Assembly: GCF_052161615.1 (NCBI RefSeq)
Contig: NZ_CP197417.1
Span: 1 to 64,000, forward strand
Origin: Aeoliella sp052161615
GTDB taxonomy: Bacteria > Planctomycetota > Planctomycetia > Pirellulales > Lacipirellulaceae
Direction of reading: 5' to 3'
Length of the DNA: 64,000 nucleotides
Part shown: in pieces, positions 52,326 to 59,783 of the stretch
How the letters are laid out: every line of letters starts with the position of its first letter
Numbering within the stretch: position 1 is the stretch's first letter
The notes under the pieces: model-generated
The model's input: the letters and a program-made list of their open reading frames with translations, nothing else
The model's database searches: none
What the model was told of the DNA's origin: nothing
Translations under genes and position numbers: made by a program

Positions 52326-53135
52326 ATGCCGACCACCATCGACAACTCCGCTTCCTCCGCCGCCCGGTCCGCGGGCGTTGACGAGCAGCAGCGGACGTTC
52401 GAGGCCAAGTACCACGCGGCCGATCGCGATCGTTGGTGGTTTCACGACTCGCGAGATCCGTTGGTCCGTTACCTCCGCGACCGTCGACTGGCGATCGGCA
52501 CCGACCATTTTCTCAAGGTCTCTGGCAAGAAACCCGCGGAATGTTCGGTGCTCTTGGTGTGCGGGGGTGTGGGTGGCGAGGGAAGCTACTTCGCCGACCG
52601 CGGTTTTCGCGAAGTCACGGTGTCCGACTTCTCGTCGAGCGCGCTAGACGTGTGCCAAGCCCGCGATCCAAGGCTCAAAACACAGCTAGAAAACGCCGAG
52701 GCCCTGGACCTCGACGACGAAAGCTACGATTTGGTCGTGGTGCAAGATGGCCTCCACCACTTGCCTCGGCCGGTGCTCGGTTACAACGAGATGCTCCGCG
52801 TTGCCCGACATGGAGTGCTGGTCATCGAACCCCACACCGGCCTCGTCGCCGATCTGCTGGGCACGCAGTGGGAGCAGGAAGGGGACGCGATCAACTACGT
52901 CTTCCGCTGGAACCACGAGCTGCTGGAGCAGGCCACCCGGTCGATGATACTGCAGCGGCCCTGCTACGTCCGCGGCATGCGAGTGTGGGACCACAACGTC
53001 TCGGTCCGCAAGCTCGCCAATGCCTTGGGCGGCAAAAAGCTTGGCCTCGCCGCTAGCAAGCTCACCTACGGCACCCTCGGCACGCTCCTCCCGGGCCTGG
53101 GCAACATGTTCATCGGCGTGGTCGTCAAACGGTAA
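52326..53135 (+). CDS. Class I SAM-dependent methyltransferase
   Basis: 269 aa. SAM-binding motif I is VLLVCGGVGGEGSYFADRG (VCGGVGGEG), motif II VTVSDFSSSAL, then AEALDLDDESYDLVVVQDGLHHLP as motif IV/V. A Leu/Trp-containing C-terminal region follows (DAINYVFRWNHELLEQATRS). Substrate is not predictable; the fold suits small molecules, lipids or glycans. GTG at 52296 is also in frame, but the ATG at 52326 is preferred. Stands alone. Confidence 0.8.
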   Translation: MPTTIDNSASSAARSAGVDEQQRTFEAKYHAADRDRWWFHDSRDPLVRYLRDRRLAIGTDHFLKVSGKKPAECSVLLVCGGVGGEGSYFADRGFREVTVSDFSSSALDVCQARDPRLKTQLENAEALDLDDESYDLVVVQDGLHHLPRPVLGYNEMLRVARHGVLVIEPHTGLVADLLGTQWEQEGDAINYVFRWNHELLEQATRSMILQRPCYVRGMRVWDHNVSVRKLANALGGKKLGLAASKLTYGTLGTLLPGLGNMFIGVVVKR

Positions 53136-53539
53136 CGCGGTGAAGAAGTAGCGCGACCGAACATGCCGCCCGCCAACGGCTTGCCTCTTCGCAGGCCCCC
53201 ACGCCGGCATCCCCTGGCTGTCGTCCCACCCCCGGCTTGCGCCCCGATTCTTCACATTCGCTTCACATTCGGGCGGGCAGGAATCTGCGAGATTTGTAGC
53301 AATTCGGTTCCGCTTCTGTTAAACTTCGTGGATGGCCAGTGAGGGATCGAGCTAGATTCCCTGGCTACTCAATTCCCGGAGCTTGTCGCCAATCGCTCGA
53401 GTCTGAATCTTCGACCCCGCACATCGCCGCCGCCCGCGCGATGTGTTCTTGTTGGTCGACTCGCGATGCTTCTGCGACGTTCCCGCTTGTGATTTTCCCG
53501 ATGAGCACTGCGCTCTCGTTTTCCACACGTTCGATAACC
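53136..53539. other. Intergenic region without recognised features
   Basis: 404 bases between the methyltransferase and the PEP-CTERM gene. It contains a short direct duplication (CTTCACATTCG twice, around 53250-53272). I see no gene, RNA or palindromic repeat. The promoter of the PEP-CTERM gene should lie in its right part. Confidence 0.35.
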
Positions 53540-54103
53540 ATGAACAACATGATCCACCACTTTGCGATGAAGACGGTTTCACTGTTCGCCCTCTTGCTCG
53601 TCACCTTGAACTCCACCTCTCAGGCTGCGCCTACCATTTGGGATGGTCCATCGCTCACGTTCACAAAAGCCGGATTTGCCGACCCCACGCTGCCAGAGAT
53701 TCAAGACCGCATCACGGACAACGTTTGGATTACGCGAGGCGGTACAGGCGGGATCTATAACGCGGCCGTGGAAGCGTCCTACGACATGATTGGCAATACG
53801 TCGCCGAGCGGTACTCTTTGGGCTTTTGGCACCACCGACGACCTCGATAGCCTGGTATTCGGTACCTGGAGAACCACCGTTTCTAACAATCCGCCGGGGT
53901 CGCTCAATCGAGATATGGTTCTGCACTTGGTGGAAGACGACATCTACCTCGACCTCCGATTTCTCTCTTGGGGTGGCCAGCCTCAGGGGGGCTCCTTCAG
54001 CTACGTACGCTCGACGGGTACTGCTATCCCCGAGCCTTCCACCCTTGCGATGGTTGCTGGTGCGTTCGTCGCGGTGTTAGGATGGCGACGCTGGGCGAGG
54101 TAA
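53540..54103 (+). CDS. PEP-CTERM sorting-signal protein
   Basis: 187 aa. N-terminal signal peptide (SLFALLLVTLNSTSQAA). The mature part is beta-rich with Gly/Ser/Thr. The C-terminus IPEPSTLAMVAGAFVAVLGWRRWAR is a complete PEP-CTERM signal: PEP motif, hydrophobic helix, basic cluster. Such proteins are processed by an exosortase and delivered to the surface or extracellular matrix. ATG 53540 is used; 53567 would also start a signal peptide, and neither has a clear Shine-Dalgarno. It is short, suggesting a secreted matrix component rather than an enzyme. Confidence 0.85.
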   Translation: MNNMIHHFAMKTVSLFALLLVTLNSTSQAAPTIWDGPSLTFTKAGFADPTLPEIQDRITDNVWITRGGTGGIYNAAVEASYDMIGNTSPSGTLWAFGTTDDLDSLVFGTWRTTVSNNPPGSLNRDMVLHLVEDDIYLDLRFLSWGGQPQGGSFSYVRSTGTAIPEPSTLAMVAGAFVAVLGWRRWAR

Positions 54104-54140
54104 TGATTGCTCGCTTGGATTCTCGCTGGAGCAATTTGCT

Positions 54141-55190
54141 ATGCGTGGTCGTTCGTTGCGCGGTGCGCTTGCACTGCTGGTTGCCTGCGGAGCCATCGGG
54201 ACTATGAGTGTGGCAGAATCTGCCGAGCCCAAGCCACGTTGGGTGCTCGTGCTGCATGGCGGAGCGGGGAGCATCCCCGGCGATTCGCCCGACGATATTC
54301 GCAACGGCTATGAGAACGGTATCCGTCAGGCCATGGACGTCGGCGTTCGATTGCTCGAAGAGGGTCGTCCCGCGGTCGACGTCGTTGCCGAAGTGGTGGT
54401 GAGTCTCGAGGACTCGCCCATCTTCAACGCCGGTAAGGGCTCGGTCTTCACGGCCGCCGGTGGGCACGAACTCGACGCCTGCATCATGGACGGCAGCACC
54501 ATGGGCTCCGGCGCGGTGGCCGGCGTCAAACGACTCAAGAATCCCATCCGCGCCGCGAGGCTCGTGATGGACAACACGCGGCATCTGCTGCTCGCTGGCG
54601 ATGGTGCCGACGAGTTCGCCATCGCCGCGGGTTGCGACGAAGTCGACCAATCGTACTTCTTCACCAGCCGCCGGTTCCACGCCCTCAATCGCTACCTGCG
54701 CGAGAACAACCAGCCGCCGCTCAAGTCACCCGCCTACGCGCTCCCCAAAGGCGTGACCATCGAGCCCGACTTCGCCGACAAGCCGGGGAACACGGTGGGC
54801 TGCGTCGCGCTCGACGTGCATGGCAACCTCGCCGCCGCAACGAGCACCGGCGGGCTCAACGGCAAGATGTATGGCCGGGTGGGCGACACGCCGATCGTTG
54901 GCGCGGGGACCTACGCGAACAAGTTCTGCGCCGCCAGCGGCACCGGCATCGGCGAACAGTTCATGCGTCACACGGCTTGCACCAAGGTCGCGTGGCTGGT
55001 GGAGCAAGGCCAGTCTACCCAGGACGCCGTGGAGCACTGTCTCACCAAAGTGCTCAACCCCGGCGACGGTGGCATCATCGCCATCGACGCCAACGGCCGC
55101 GTCACCGCCCAGTCCACCACGGGCTCGATGCCCCACGCCATTGCCGACTCCAGTGGAAGGCGTGACATTGGGATTTGGATGGAGAAGTGA
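54141..55190 (+). CDS. Isoaspartyl peptidase / L-asparaginase (Ntn hydrolase)
   Basis: 349 aa preproprotein that cleaves itself to expose a nucleophilic Thr. The signal peptide ends near AESAEPK. The alpha chain has VLVLHGGAGSIPGD and FNAGKGSVFT. The cleavage and nucleophile site is GNTVGCVALD, with substrate-binding STGGLNGKMYGRVGDTPIVGAGTYAN. It is exported, so probably periplasmic, acting on asparagine or isoaspartyl peptides. It lies 37 bases after the PEP-CTERM gene and could be cotranscribed, though function gives no link. Confidence 0.9.
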   Translation: MRGRSLRGALALLVACGAIGTMSVAESAEPKPRWVLVLHGGAGSIPGDSPDDIRNGYENGIRQAMDVGVRLLEEGRPAVDVVAEVVVSLEDSPIFNAGKGSVFTAAGGHELDACIMDGSTMGSGAVAGVKRLKNPIRAARLVMDNTRHLLLAGDGADEFAIAAGCDEVDQSYFFTSRRFHALNRYLRENNQPPLKSPAYALPKGVTIEPDFADKPGNTVGCVALDVHGNLAAATSTGGLNGKMYGRVGDTPIVGAGTYANKFCAASGTGIGEQFMRHTACTKVAWLVEQGQSTQDAVEHCLTKVLNPGDGGIIAIDANGRVTAQSTTGSMPHAIADSSGRRDIGIWMEK

Positions 55191-55197
55191 AAGCCCC

Positions 55198-55789
55198 TTC
55201 ACCCTCCCTCCGGGAGGGTCGCGCTGTAAGCGCGGGGAGGGAAAGCTCAACCCTTACTTCACCTCCACTTCCACCGCTCACTTCGCCTTCCCTCGCCAAT
55301 TCCGCGAGCGAACACTCTGCATCCCCGATCCCGTGCCGCTGCGCGGCTGAAACTTGTATTCGAGCCCCAACTCGCATGCGATTGCACGTCCAACACCCTC
55401 AGCATCTGATTCGACTTCCTCGTCAGTAAATCGAATCAACTTCCAACCCTGATCTATCAGCCAGGCCTGCCGAACTAAGTCGGCCTCGATCACAGAGTCG
55501 TGATACCCACCATCTATTTCGACGATTAGGCGATGGCTCACGCAAGCGAAGTCTGCAACATAGGGACCAATTGGATGTTGACGACGGAACTTGAGTCCGC
55601 AGAGTTGTTGAGCTCGCAGTACGCTCCAGAGTAGGCCTTCGGAGAGAGTTTCGGACTCGCGAAGTTCACGAGCACTCCGGGTTGGATCGTACATGGGTGC
55701 GAGCTCCTGTAAATGGAGAACGTGGCGTAGGATCGAAGTTTCCCTCCCCGGCCGTGTACCGTCCGACCCTCCCGGAGGGAGGGTGAAAT
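55198..55789. mobile_element. DUF559 gene bracketed by inverted palindromic repeats (family L)
   Basis: Left arm 55198-55244 and right arm 55741-55789 are inverted relative to each other. They share TTCACCCTCCCTCCGGGAGG and a common GGGGAGGGAAA inner end, while the central hairpins differ (CGCGCT-TGTA-AGCGCG type on the left, CGG...CCG on the right). The conserved parts form CCCTCC/GGAGGG stems. One gene is enclosed (55278-55694). The left arm starts 7 bases after the asparaginase stop codon. This is the same design as the GxxExxY and Y1 units. Confidence 0.65.
55278..55694 (-). CDS. DUF559 protein (Vsr-like endonuclease fold)
   Basis: 138 aa. Typical DUF559 pattern: RELRESETLSEGLLWSVLRAQQLCGLKFRRQHPIGPYVADFACVSHRLIVEIDGGYHD, covering about residues 7-65. 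The D-F-x-C and E-I-D-G-x-x-H residues are those of the Vsr/MTES-like PD-(D/E)XK fold. The last 25 residues are Arg/Gly/Ser-rich and reach into the asparaginase-side repeat. AGGAG lies 9 bases before the ATG at 55694; the frame further upstream reads through the repeat. Activity is not proven for the family. Confidence 0.82.
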   Translation of the reverse strand: MYDPTRSARELRESETLSEGLLWSVLRAQQLCGLKFRRQHPIGPYVADFACVSHRLIVEIDGGYHDSVIEADLVRQAWLIDQGWKLIRFTDEEVESDAEGVGRAIACELGLEYKFQPRSGTGSGMQSVRSRNWRGKAK

Positions 55790-55791
55790 GT

Positions 55792-57498
55792 TTATGGCAA
55801 CAGTTCGTTCTCTTCGCACCCCAGCGCGCTCCGCACGTCTCCAAGCTTCTCCCTTAGCGTCGTCAATTGCCGTTCGAACGCCTTCTCGTCGGTCTCGACA
55901 CGCTTGATGATCTTCTCGCCGCTGTTGACGATCGTTTGAGCGGACGTGCGAATGGCGTCGAGATTGGCGGCGCGCTTCTCGATCTCCAGAATCGCCCGAT
56001 CGATGGCGTCGAAGTCCACCTTTTGTGCTTCGCTCTTGCCTGTCTTGCGCACCGATAGCGCGCGGGCAGTCACCAGTGCCGCCTTCAACCATAAATCAGT
56101 GGTTGGATCCTCGGGGTCCCAGATGCAGATGATGTCGCTACCGTAGTGCTGGAACGAGTCGAGCCCCGCGGGAGCGAGGCGTCGCGAGAAGACGAACAGA
56201 CCGATCCCCGCGCTACGATTCTTACGAGCAAGTTCTAGCTCTTCCCGGGCGGCGGCGAGCGTGTAGCCCCCGTGCTGCTTGGCCTCGACCACGATCTTCT
56301 CGCCCGCCGCCATGCAGCTCGGACCGAGTTCGATCACGCAGTCGCCCTTCTTGCAATTCTTGATCAGGCCCGTTGTCGCACCAGTAGGCGTAACGATATC
56401 GCCAGCGTGGCAGGCTTGCGATGCCACGAACGCGTATACCGCGTCTTCGAACACCTCACCATGCCGAGTCGAGCGCTCCGCTTCTTTACGGACTGTCGAA
56501 ATCTCGGCAAGCGTCACGCGAACTTGCTCACGGAATTCCGTGTTCTTCTTGTCGGCGTCGCCCAGGAGTTCGAACAACTCTTTCTTGAGCCGCGCGAGTG
56601 GCGAGCCATCGTCGTCGAGCGTCAGGTTCTTATGAATCGCTCCCTGCGTTTCGACGAGCATCCGGTTAAGTCGCGACAAGGCCGACATCTCGTTGTCGAG
56701 GCGGAACTCGTCGGTAATGGTCCGCTGCGCCTTGTCGACGTTCCGCACCAGCCGGCTTAGCGCCGAGGCGTCGTCGTCGAGCGAGAACTCCTTGACCACT
56801 TCGTCAATCTTCGCCTTCAGGTCCTTGGTCAAGTCGCCATGTTTGGTATTGAGTTCTGTCACCAGCCGGGCGAGGGCACCCTCGCGATTGTCGAGCGAGA
56901 ACTCGCGGAGCACGTGCTCGCTCTGCTTGGTGAGTTGTCCTTCGACCGCGCTGCGTAGCGCCGACAGCAAACCCTCGGACTGCGCGGGGTCGAGCATCTT
57001 CATCAGCGGGCTCTCGCGGCCCACATGGGTGAGCAGCGTCCGGGCGAGGTGCGAATTCTCGCCGGCGATCTGCTGCTTCATCAAGTTCGCTAGCTCGCCA
57101 TCTTCCTTCACCAGCCGACCCACGCGCTCGTTGAACCGTCCGTCGCTCGGGTCGAAGTACTCTTTGAGCGTGCGATTGAGCTGGTCGCCGGTCGATTGCG
57201 AGTACTTATCGAGGGTCTGCGAAAGCGTGCCGAGCAGTTGCGACGTCTCGCGCCGCAACAGGTCGGCATCGAGCCGAGTGTTGGCATGCCGCAGCGCCAT
57301 CACGCCAATCCGCAGGGCGTCGAGCGCGAACGTGTCGCGCGTGCCGAGCTCTTCTTGTTCCAACAGCGCCTCGATCACTTCGCGATCGCGGACCATCAGC
57401 TCCAGCGGCAGCTCGCGCGGAATGTCGCCGTCGCGCAGACTCTTGGGCATGCGAAACAACAGCGGCTCTTGGGGCAAATCGACGGAAGGGCTGGCCAC
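55792..57498 (-). CDS. PD-(D/E)XK-like protein with 27-residue repeats
   Basis: 568 aa. The first 190 residues are helical. At about 190-310 there are four units starting F/L-x-L-D and followed by L-A/S-R-L: FSLDNREGALARLV, FSLDDDASALSRLV, FRLDNEMSALSRLN and LTLDDDGSPLARLK. The last three start 27 residues apart and the first 38. At about 345-430 a nuclease-like core follows: HGEVFEDAVYAFV, GDCVIELG, KIVVEAKQHGGYTL and FVFSRR, with the E-x-K motif of PD-(D/E)XK enzymes. The end is coiled coil. Start is GTG at 57498 after AGGAGA 8 bases upstream. I do not recognise a named family; RmuC-like or restriction-like roles are possible. Confidence 0.65.
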   Translation of the reverse strand: MASPSVDLPQEPLLFRMPKSLRDGDIPRELPLELMVRDREVIEALLEQEELGTRDTFALDALRIGVMALRHANTRLDADLLRRETSQLLGTLSQTLDKYSQSTGDQLNRTLKEYFDPSDGRFNERVGRLVKEDGELANLMKQQIAGENSHLARTLLTHVGRESPLMKMLDPAQSEGLLSALRSAVEGQLTKQSEHVLREFSLDNREGALARLVTELNTKHGDLTKDLKAKIDEVVKEFSLDDDASALSRLVRNVDKAQRTITDEFRLDNEMSALSRLNRMLVETQGAIHKNLTLDDDGSPLARLKKELFELLGDADKKNTEFREQVRVTLAEISTVRKEAERSTRHGEVFEDAVYAFVASQACHAGDIVTPTGATTGLIKNCKKGDCVIELGPSCMAAGEKIVVEAKQHGGYTLAAAREELELARKNRSAGIGLFVFSRRLAPAGLDSFQHYGSDIICIWDPEDPTTDLWLKAALVTARALSVRKTGKSEAQKVDFDAIDRAILEIEKRAANLDAIRTSAQTIVNSGEKIIKRVETDEKAFERQLTTLREKLGDVRSALGCEENELLP

Positions 57499-57713
57499 GT
57501 TAAGGTCTCCTGACGCGGGTGGTCGCGAGTGTACATGCGCAACTATCCCCCATTCGCCCGCGAATGGCAAGCGTCCCGCCGCGGAATTCGCCCAAGTTTA
57601 TGGGGATTCCGGCGGATTGTCGCGGAAAAGTTTGCGGATCGGGCAGGGGCGGGGGATTGGGGCCGCGCCTTCTTGGTACTAGCTTCGCCGTTCATGTCAT
57701 TCTGGCGCCACCC

Positions 57714-57943
57714 TGTCATCCTGAGGGAGCCTAAGCGACTGAAGGATCTCGCTTGCCATTAGGGCGAGGTGTTTATTTTCTCACGCAAAGACGCGAATGT
57801 CAGTGTCACTTCTCTGTAGCCGGACTCGCAAGAGTTCGGGCCGGCACTTCGTGATGCTTGAAATGACGTGGAAGTGGCATCCCAAGTAGTTCGCTCTCTC
57901 AAGGGCGAGATTCTTCAGTCGCTTAGGCTCCCTCAGAATGACA
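57714..57943. repeat. Family E inverted pair enclosing a family A hairpin
   Basis: The 455-base gap 57499-57953 has no gene. Arms 57714-57752 (begins TGTCATCCTGAGGGAGCC) and 57904-57943 (ends CTCCCTCAGAATGACA) are inverted copies of family E. Between them, 57816-57839 is a family A hairpin (CCGGACTC-GCAA-GAGTTCGG). As at 13281-13478, a different palindrome is nested in a family E bracket. Confidence 0.75.
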
Positions 57944-57953
57944 TTGGTGGACC

Positions 57954-58793
57954 CTACTGGCTCACTTCTTTCACGCGCACCCAGTTCTCCCCCACGTCGC
58001 TCGTCGGTTGTTTCGCCACCAAGTGCCGGCGCGCCGAGATCGACGGGACATCGAGGCCGGCCATTGCGATGCTCACGGTTTGCTGCGTACCACCCCAGAC
58101 TTGAGGTTGGTCGAACCACAGCACTTGCCGATCCCCCTTCGCCCAGCAGCGGACCTGAAGTCGTCCGACCGCCCAGTCGTCGGGCACACGAAACACGACC
58201 GACAATCCGTGCTGTCCTTCGAGTGTTGTTTGCGTCGAGGGTCGCAGTTGATAGAACACGCCACGCCCGTCGTTGATCGTACCGCTCACGACGACGGGTT
58301 GTTTGGGCGAGAGACGCGTGACGGTTTGCGTCTCGGCTGTCTTGTCTTTCATTCCCATCGAAAGGCTTGGAGTTACCTGCGCAGCGATGTCGCCAATCGG
58401 AATCGGCGATTGACCACCCAGGCTAGCATCGAACGTTTTGGCCTTCTCGTTGGTGGTGACGACTTGGATGTCGCTAGCAAGATCGCTACCCAGCGTGGTC
58501 TGCGGCGCGAAGTCATGCACCACGAGTCCCGTGGTGCCGGCATCGATTTCGACGACAATCTCCTTCACGCCGCGCACATCCCCTTTCAGTACGCGTGCGG
58601 AGACGGGGACCGTCACTTCCACCAAGCGAAAGGTCGGAGGCTCGGCGGTGCTAAGGACGTTATGCGCGACCAGCCGCTTGGGAACATCGAACTGTACCAC
58701 CGGCGGTTCACCCGCCAGGGCTACCGTGGCACTGGCTAGCCACATGGATGAGAAGAGTGCGCCCGTAAGTCGCGCGCCGCGCATGCGTGTCAT
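57954..58793 (-). CDS. Secreted hypothetical protein
   Basis: 279 aa with a signal peptide (TGALFSSMWLASATVALAGE). The mature part is beta-rich (PVVQFDVPKRLVAHNV, VVEIDAGTTGLVVHDF, PVVVSGTINDGRGVFYQLRPSTQTTLEG, GLSVVFRVPDDWAVGRLQVRCWAKGD) without a family I recognise. GGAGG lies 8 bases before the ATG at 58793, which fixes the start; the frame beyond is not coding. It is probably exported to the periplasm or surface. No operon partner. Confidence 0.6.
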   Translation of the reverse strand: MTRMRGARLTGALFSSMWLASATVALAGEPPVVQFDVPKRLVAHNVLSTAEPPTFRLVEVTVPVSARVLKGDVRGVKEIVVEIDAGTTGLVVHDFAPQTTLGSDLASDIQVVTTNEKAKTFDASLGGQSPIPIGDIAAQVTPSLSMGMKDKTAETQTVTRLSPKQPVVVSGTINDGRGVFYQLRPSTQTTLEGQHGLSVVFRVPDDWAVGRLQVRCWAKGDRQVLWFDQPQVWGGTQQTVSIAMAGLDVPSISARRHLVAKQPTSDVGENWVRVKEVSQ

Positions 58794-58919
58794 TGAAATG
58801 TCCTCCGTTACGAAAAGTGCATCCATTCGGTCGGGAGACTCTTTCCCCCATCGCCACTTGCCCCATCGGCAAAGGCAATGCCCCATTGCAACGAGCGCAT
58901 CCAGCTCGCCCTGAGTCAA

Positions 58920-59612
58920 TTACGCGCGAGGAGGCCAGAAGGTTCGCGCCTCGGCCGGTGCTAGCATCAGTTCCTCGGCTCGCTCGGCGATCTGTTCGCG
59001 AAAACCGGGGAGTAGCTCGGCGAAAGAGTCGGGCAGCCCCTCCAGCCCCACGCGGCTCATCACTTGGCCGAGGCGGAATACTAGCAGTCGGTCCTCGGCG
59101 TAGTCCTCCACGAAACGCAACTCAACGAACTTGCCAATGAACTCCGCAAGCCGCCCCGCCGAGTTGCCACTCATCGCTTCGACCTGCGACGCCACCCACT
59201 CGCCATCGACGCTCGCCATCACGTCGTAGTAGTTCCCCAGCCGCGAGCGCTCGTGCTTCGCGAGTTCGTCATCGAGCAGAAGCTCGACCACCACGTGCGC
59301 GAGAAAGCTCGCCCGCAGGTCGGTCCGCTCGTGACACTTGGCAACGATCGCGCGGCTGAACGTCATGTTGAGCTCGACGAACGCACGAGTCTCGTGGAAC
59401 CAGCGATCGTCGTCGTGATGCTGCGCGATGCCCCGCGCGAGCGCGGCAAGCCGCGGATCGTCGTCATCCAGCTTCGGCTCGACGTGCCGCGTCCGACACT
59501 TGGTCCTCCGCGCCGCAACGCCCAGCCAATCCGGCACCGCCAGCCCCGCGAGCCAGTAGGCATCGCAGTCGTCGCGATCAATCCAACGATGGGCGTGGGC
59601 GAAGTAATTCAC
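58920..59612 (-). CDS. Hypothetical protein with ACP-phosphodiesterase-like N-terminus
   Basis: 230 aa starting at GTG 59612 (MNYFAHAHRWID). This opening recalls the MNYLAHA start of AcpH-type and HD-like hydrolases, and His/Asp-rich motifs follow (IAQHHDDDRWFHETRAFVEL, FLAHVVVELLLDDELAKHER). A metal-dependent phosphodiesterase is possible but unproven. The open frame continues upstream to 59780 only through a family K hairpin, so that extension is rejected. Convergent with nothing; divergent from the phosphofructokinase gene. Confidence 0.6.
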   Translation of the reverse strand: MNYFAHAHRWIDRDDCDAYWLAGLAVPDWLGVAARRTKCRTRHVEPKLDDDDPRLAALARGIAQHHDDDRWFHETRAFVELNMTFSRAIVAKCHERTDLRASFLAHVVVELLLDDELAKHERSRLGNYYDVMASVDGEWVASQVEAMSGNSAGRLAEFIGKFVELRFVEDYAEDRLLVFRLGQVMSRVGLEGLPDSFAELLPGFREQIAERAEELMLAPAEARTFWPPRA

Positions 59613-59666
59613 TTGTAAATAACCAATGACGAAGGCAGCAATGACCAATGGGTGTTTGTTAGACCA

Positions 59667-59698
59667 AATAGCCGACGACCTACGCGTCGTCAGACGGG
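59667..59698. repeat. Family K hairpin, second copy
   Basis: Stem GACGAC-CTACGC-GTCGTC inside the frame AATAGCCGACGAC...GACGGG. Compare 50813-50844, where the pair is GACGAG-CTACGC-CTCGTC. It lies between two divergent genes, 55 bases from the GTG start at 59612. Confidence 0.75.
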
Positions 59699-59783
59699 GC
59701 TTTAGCATTATCGCCGCTCGCCACTCCACTTCCAGAATGGTATTCTGAACTTCGCAGCGATTCCCCTCCTGAGGCTCCACCCC

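Noticed and set aside
59613..59780. N-terminal extension of the minus-strand gene at 58920
   Set aside because: It reads through a family K hairpin; the natural start is the GTG at 59612.
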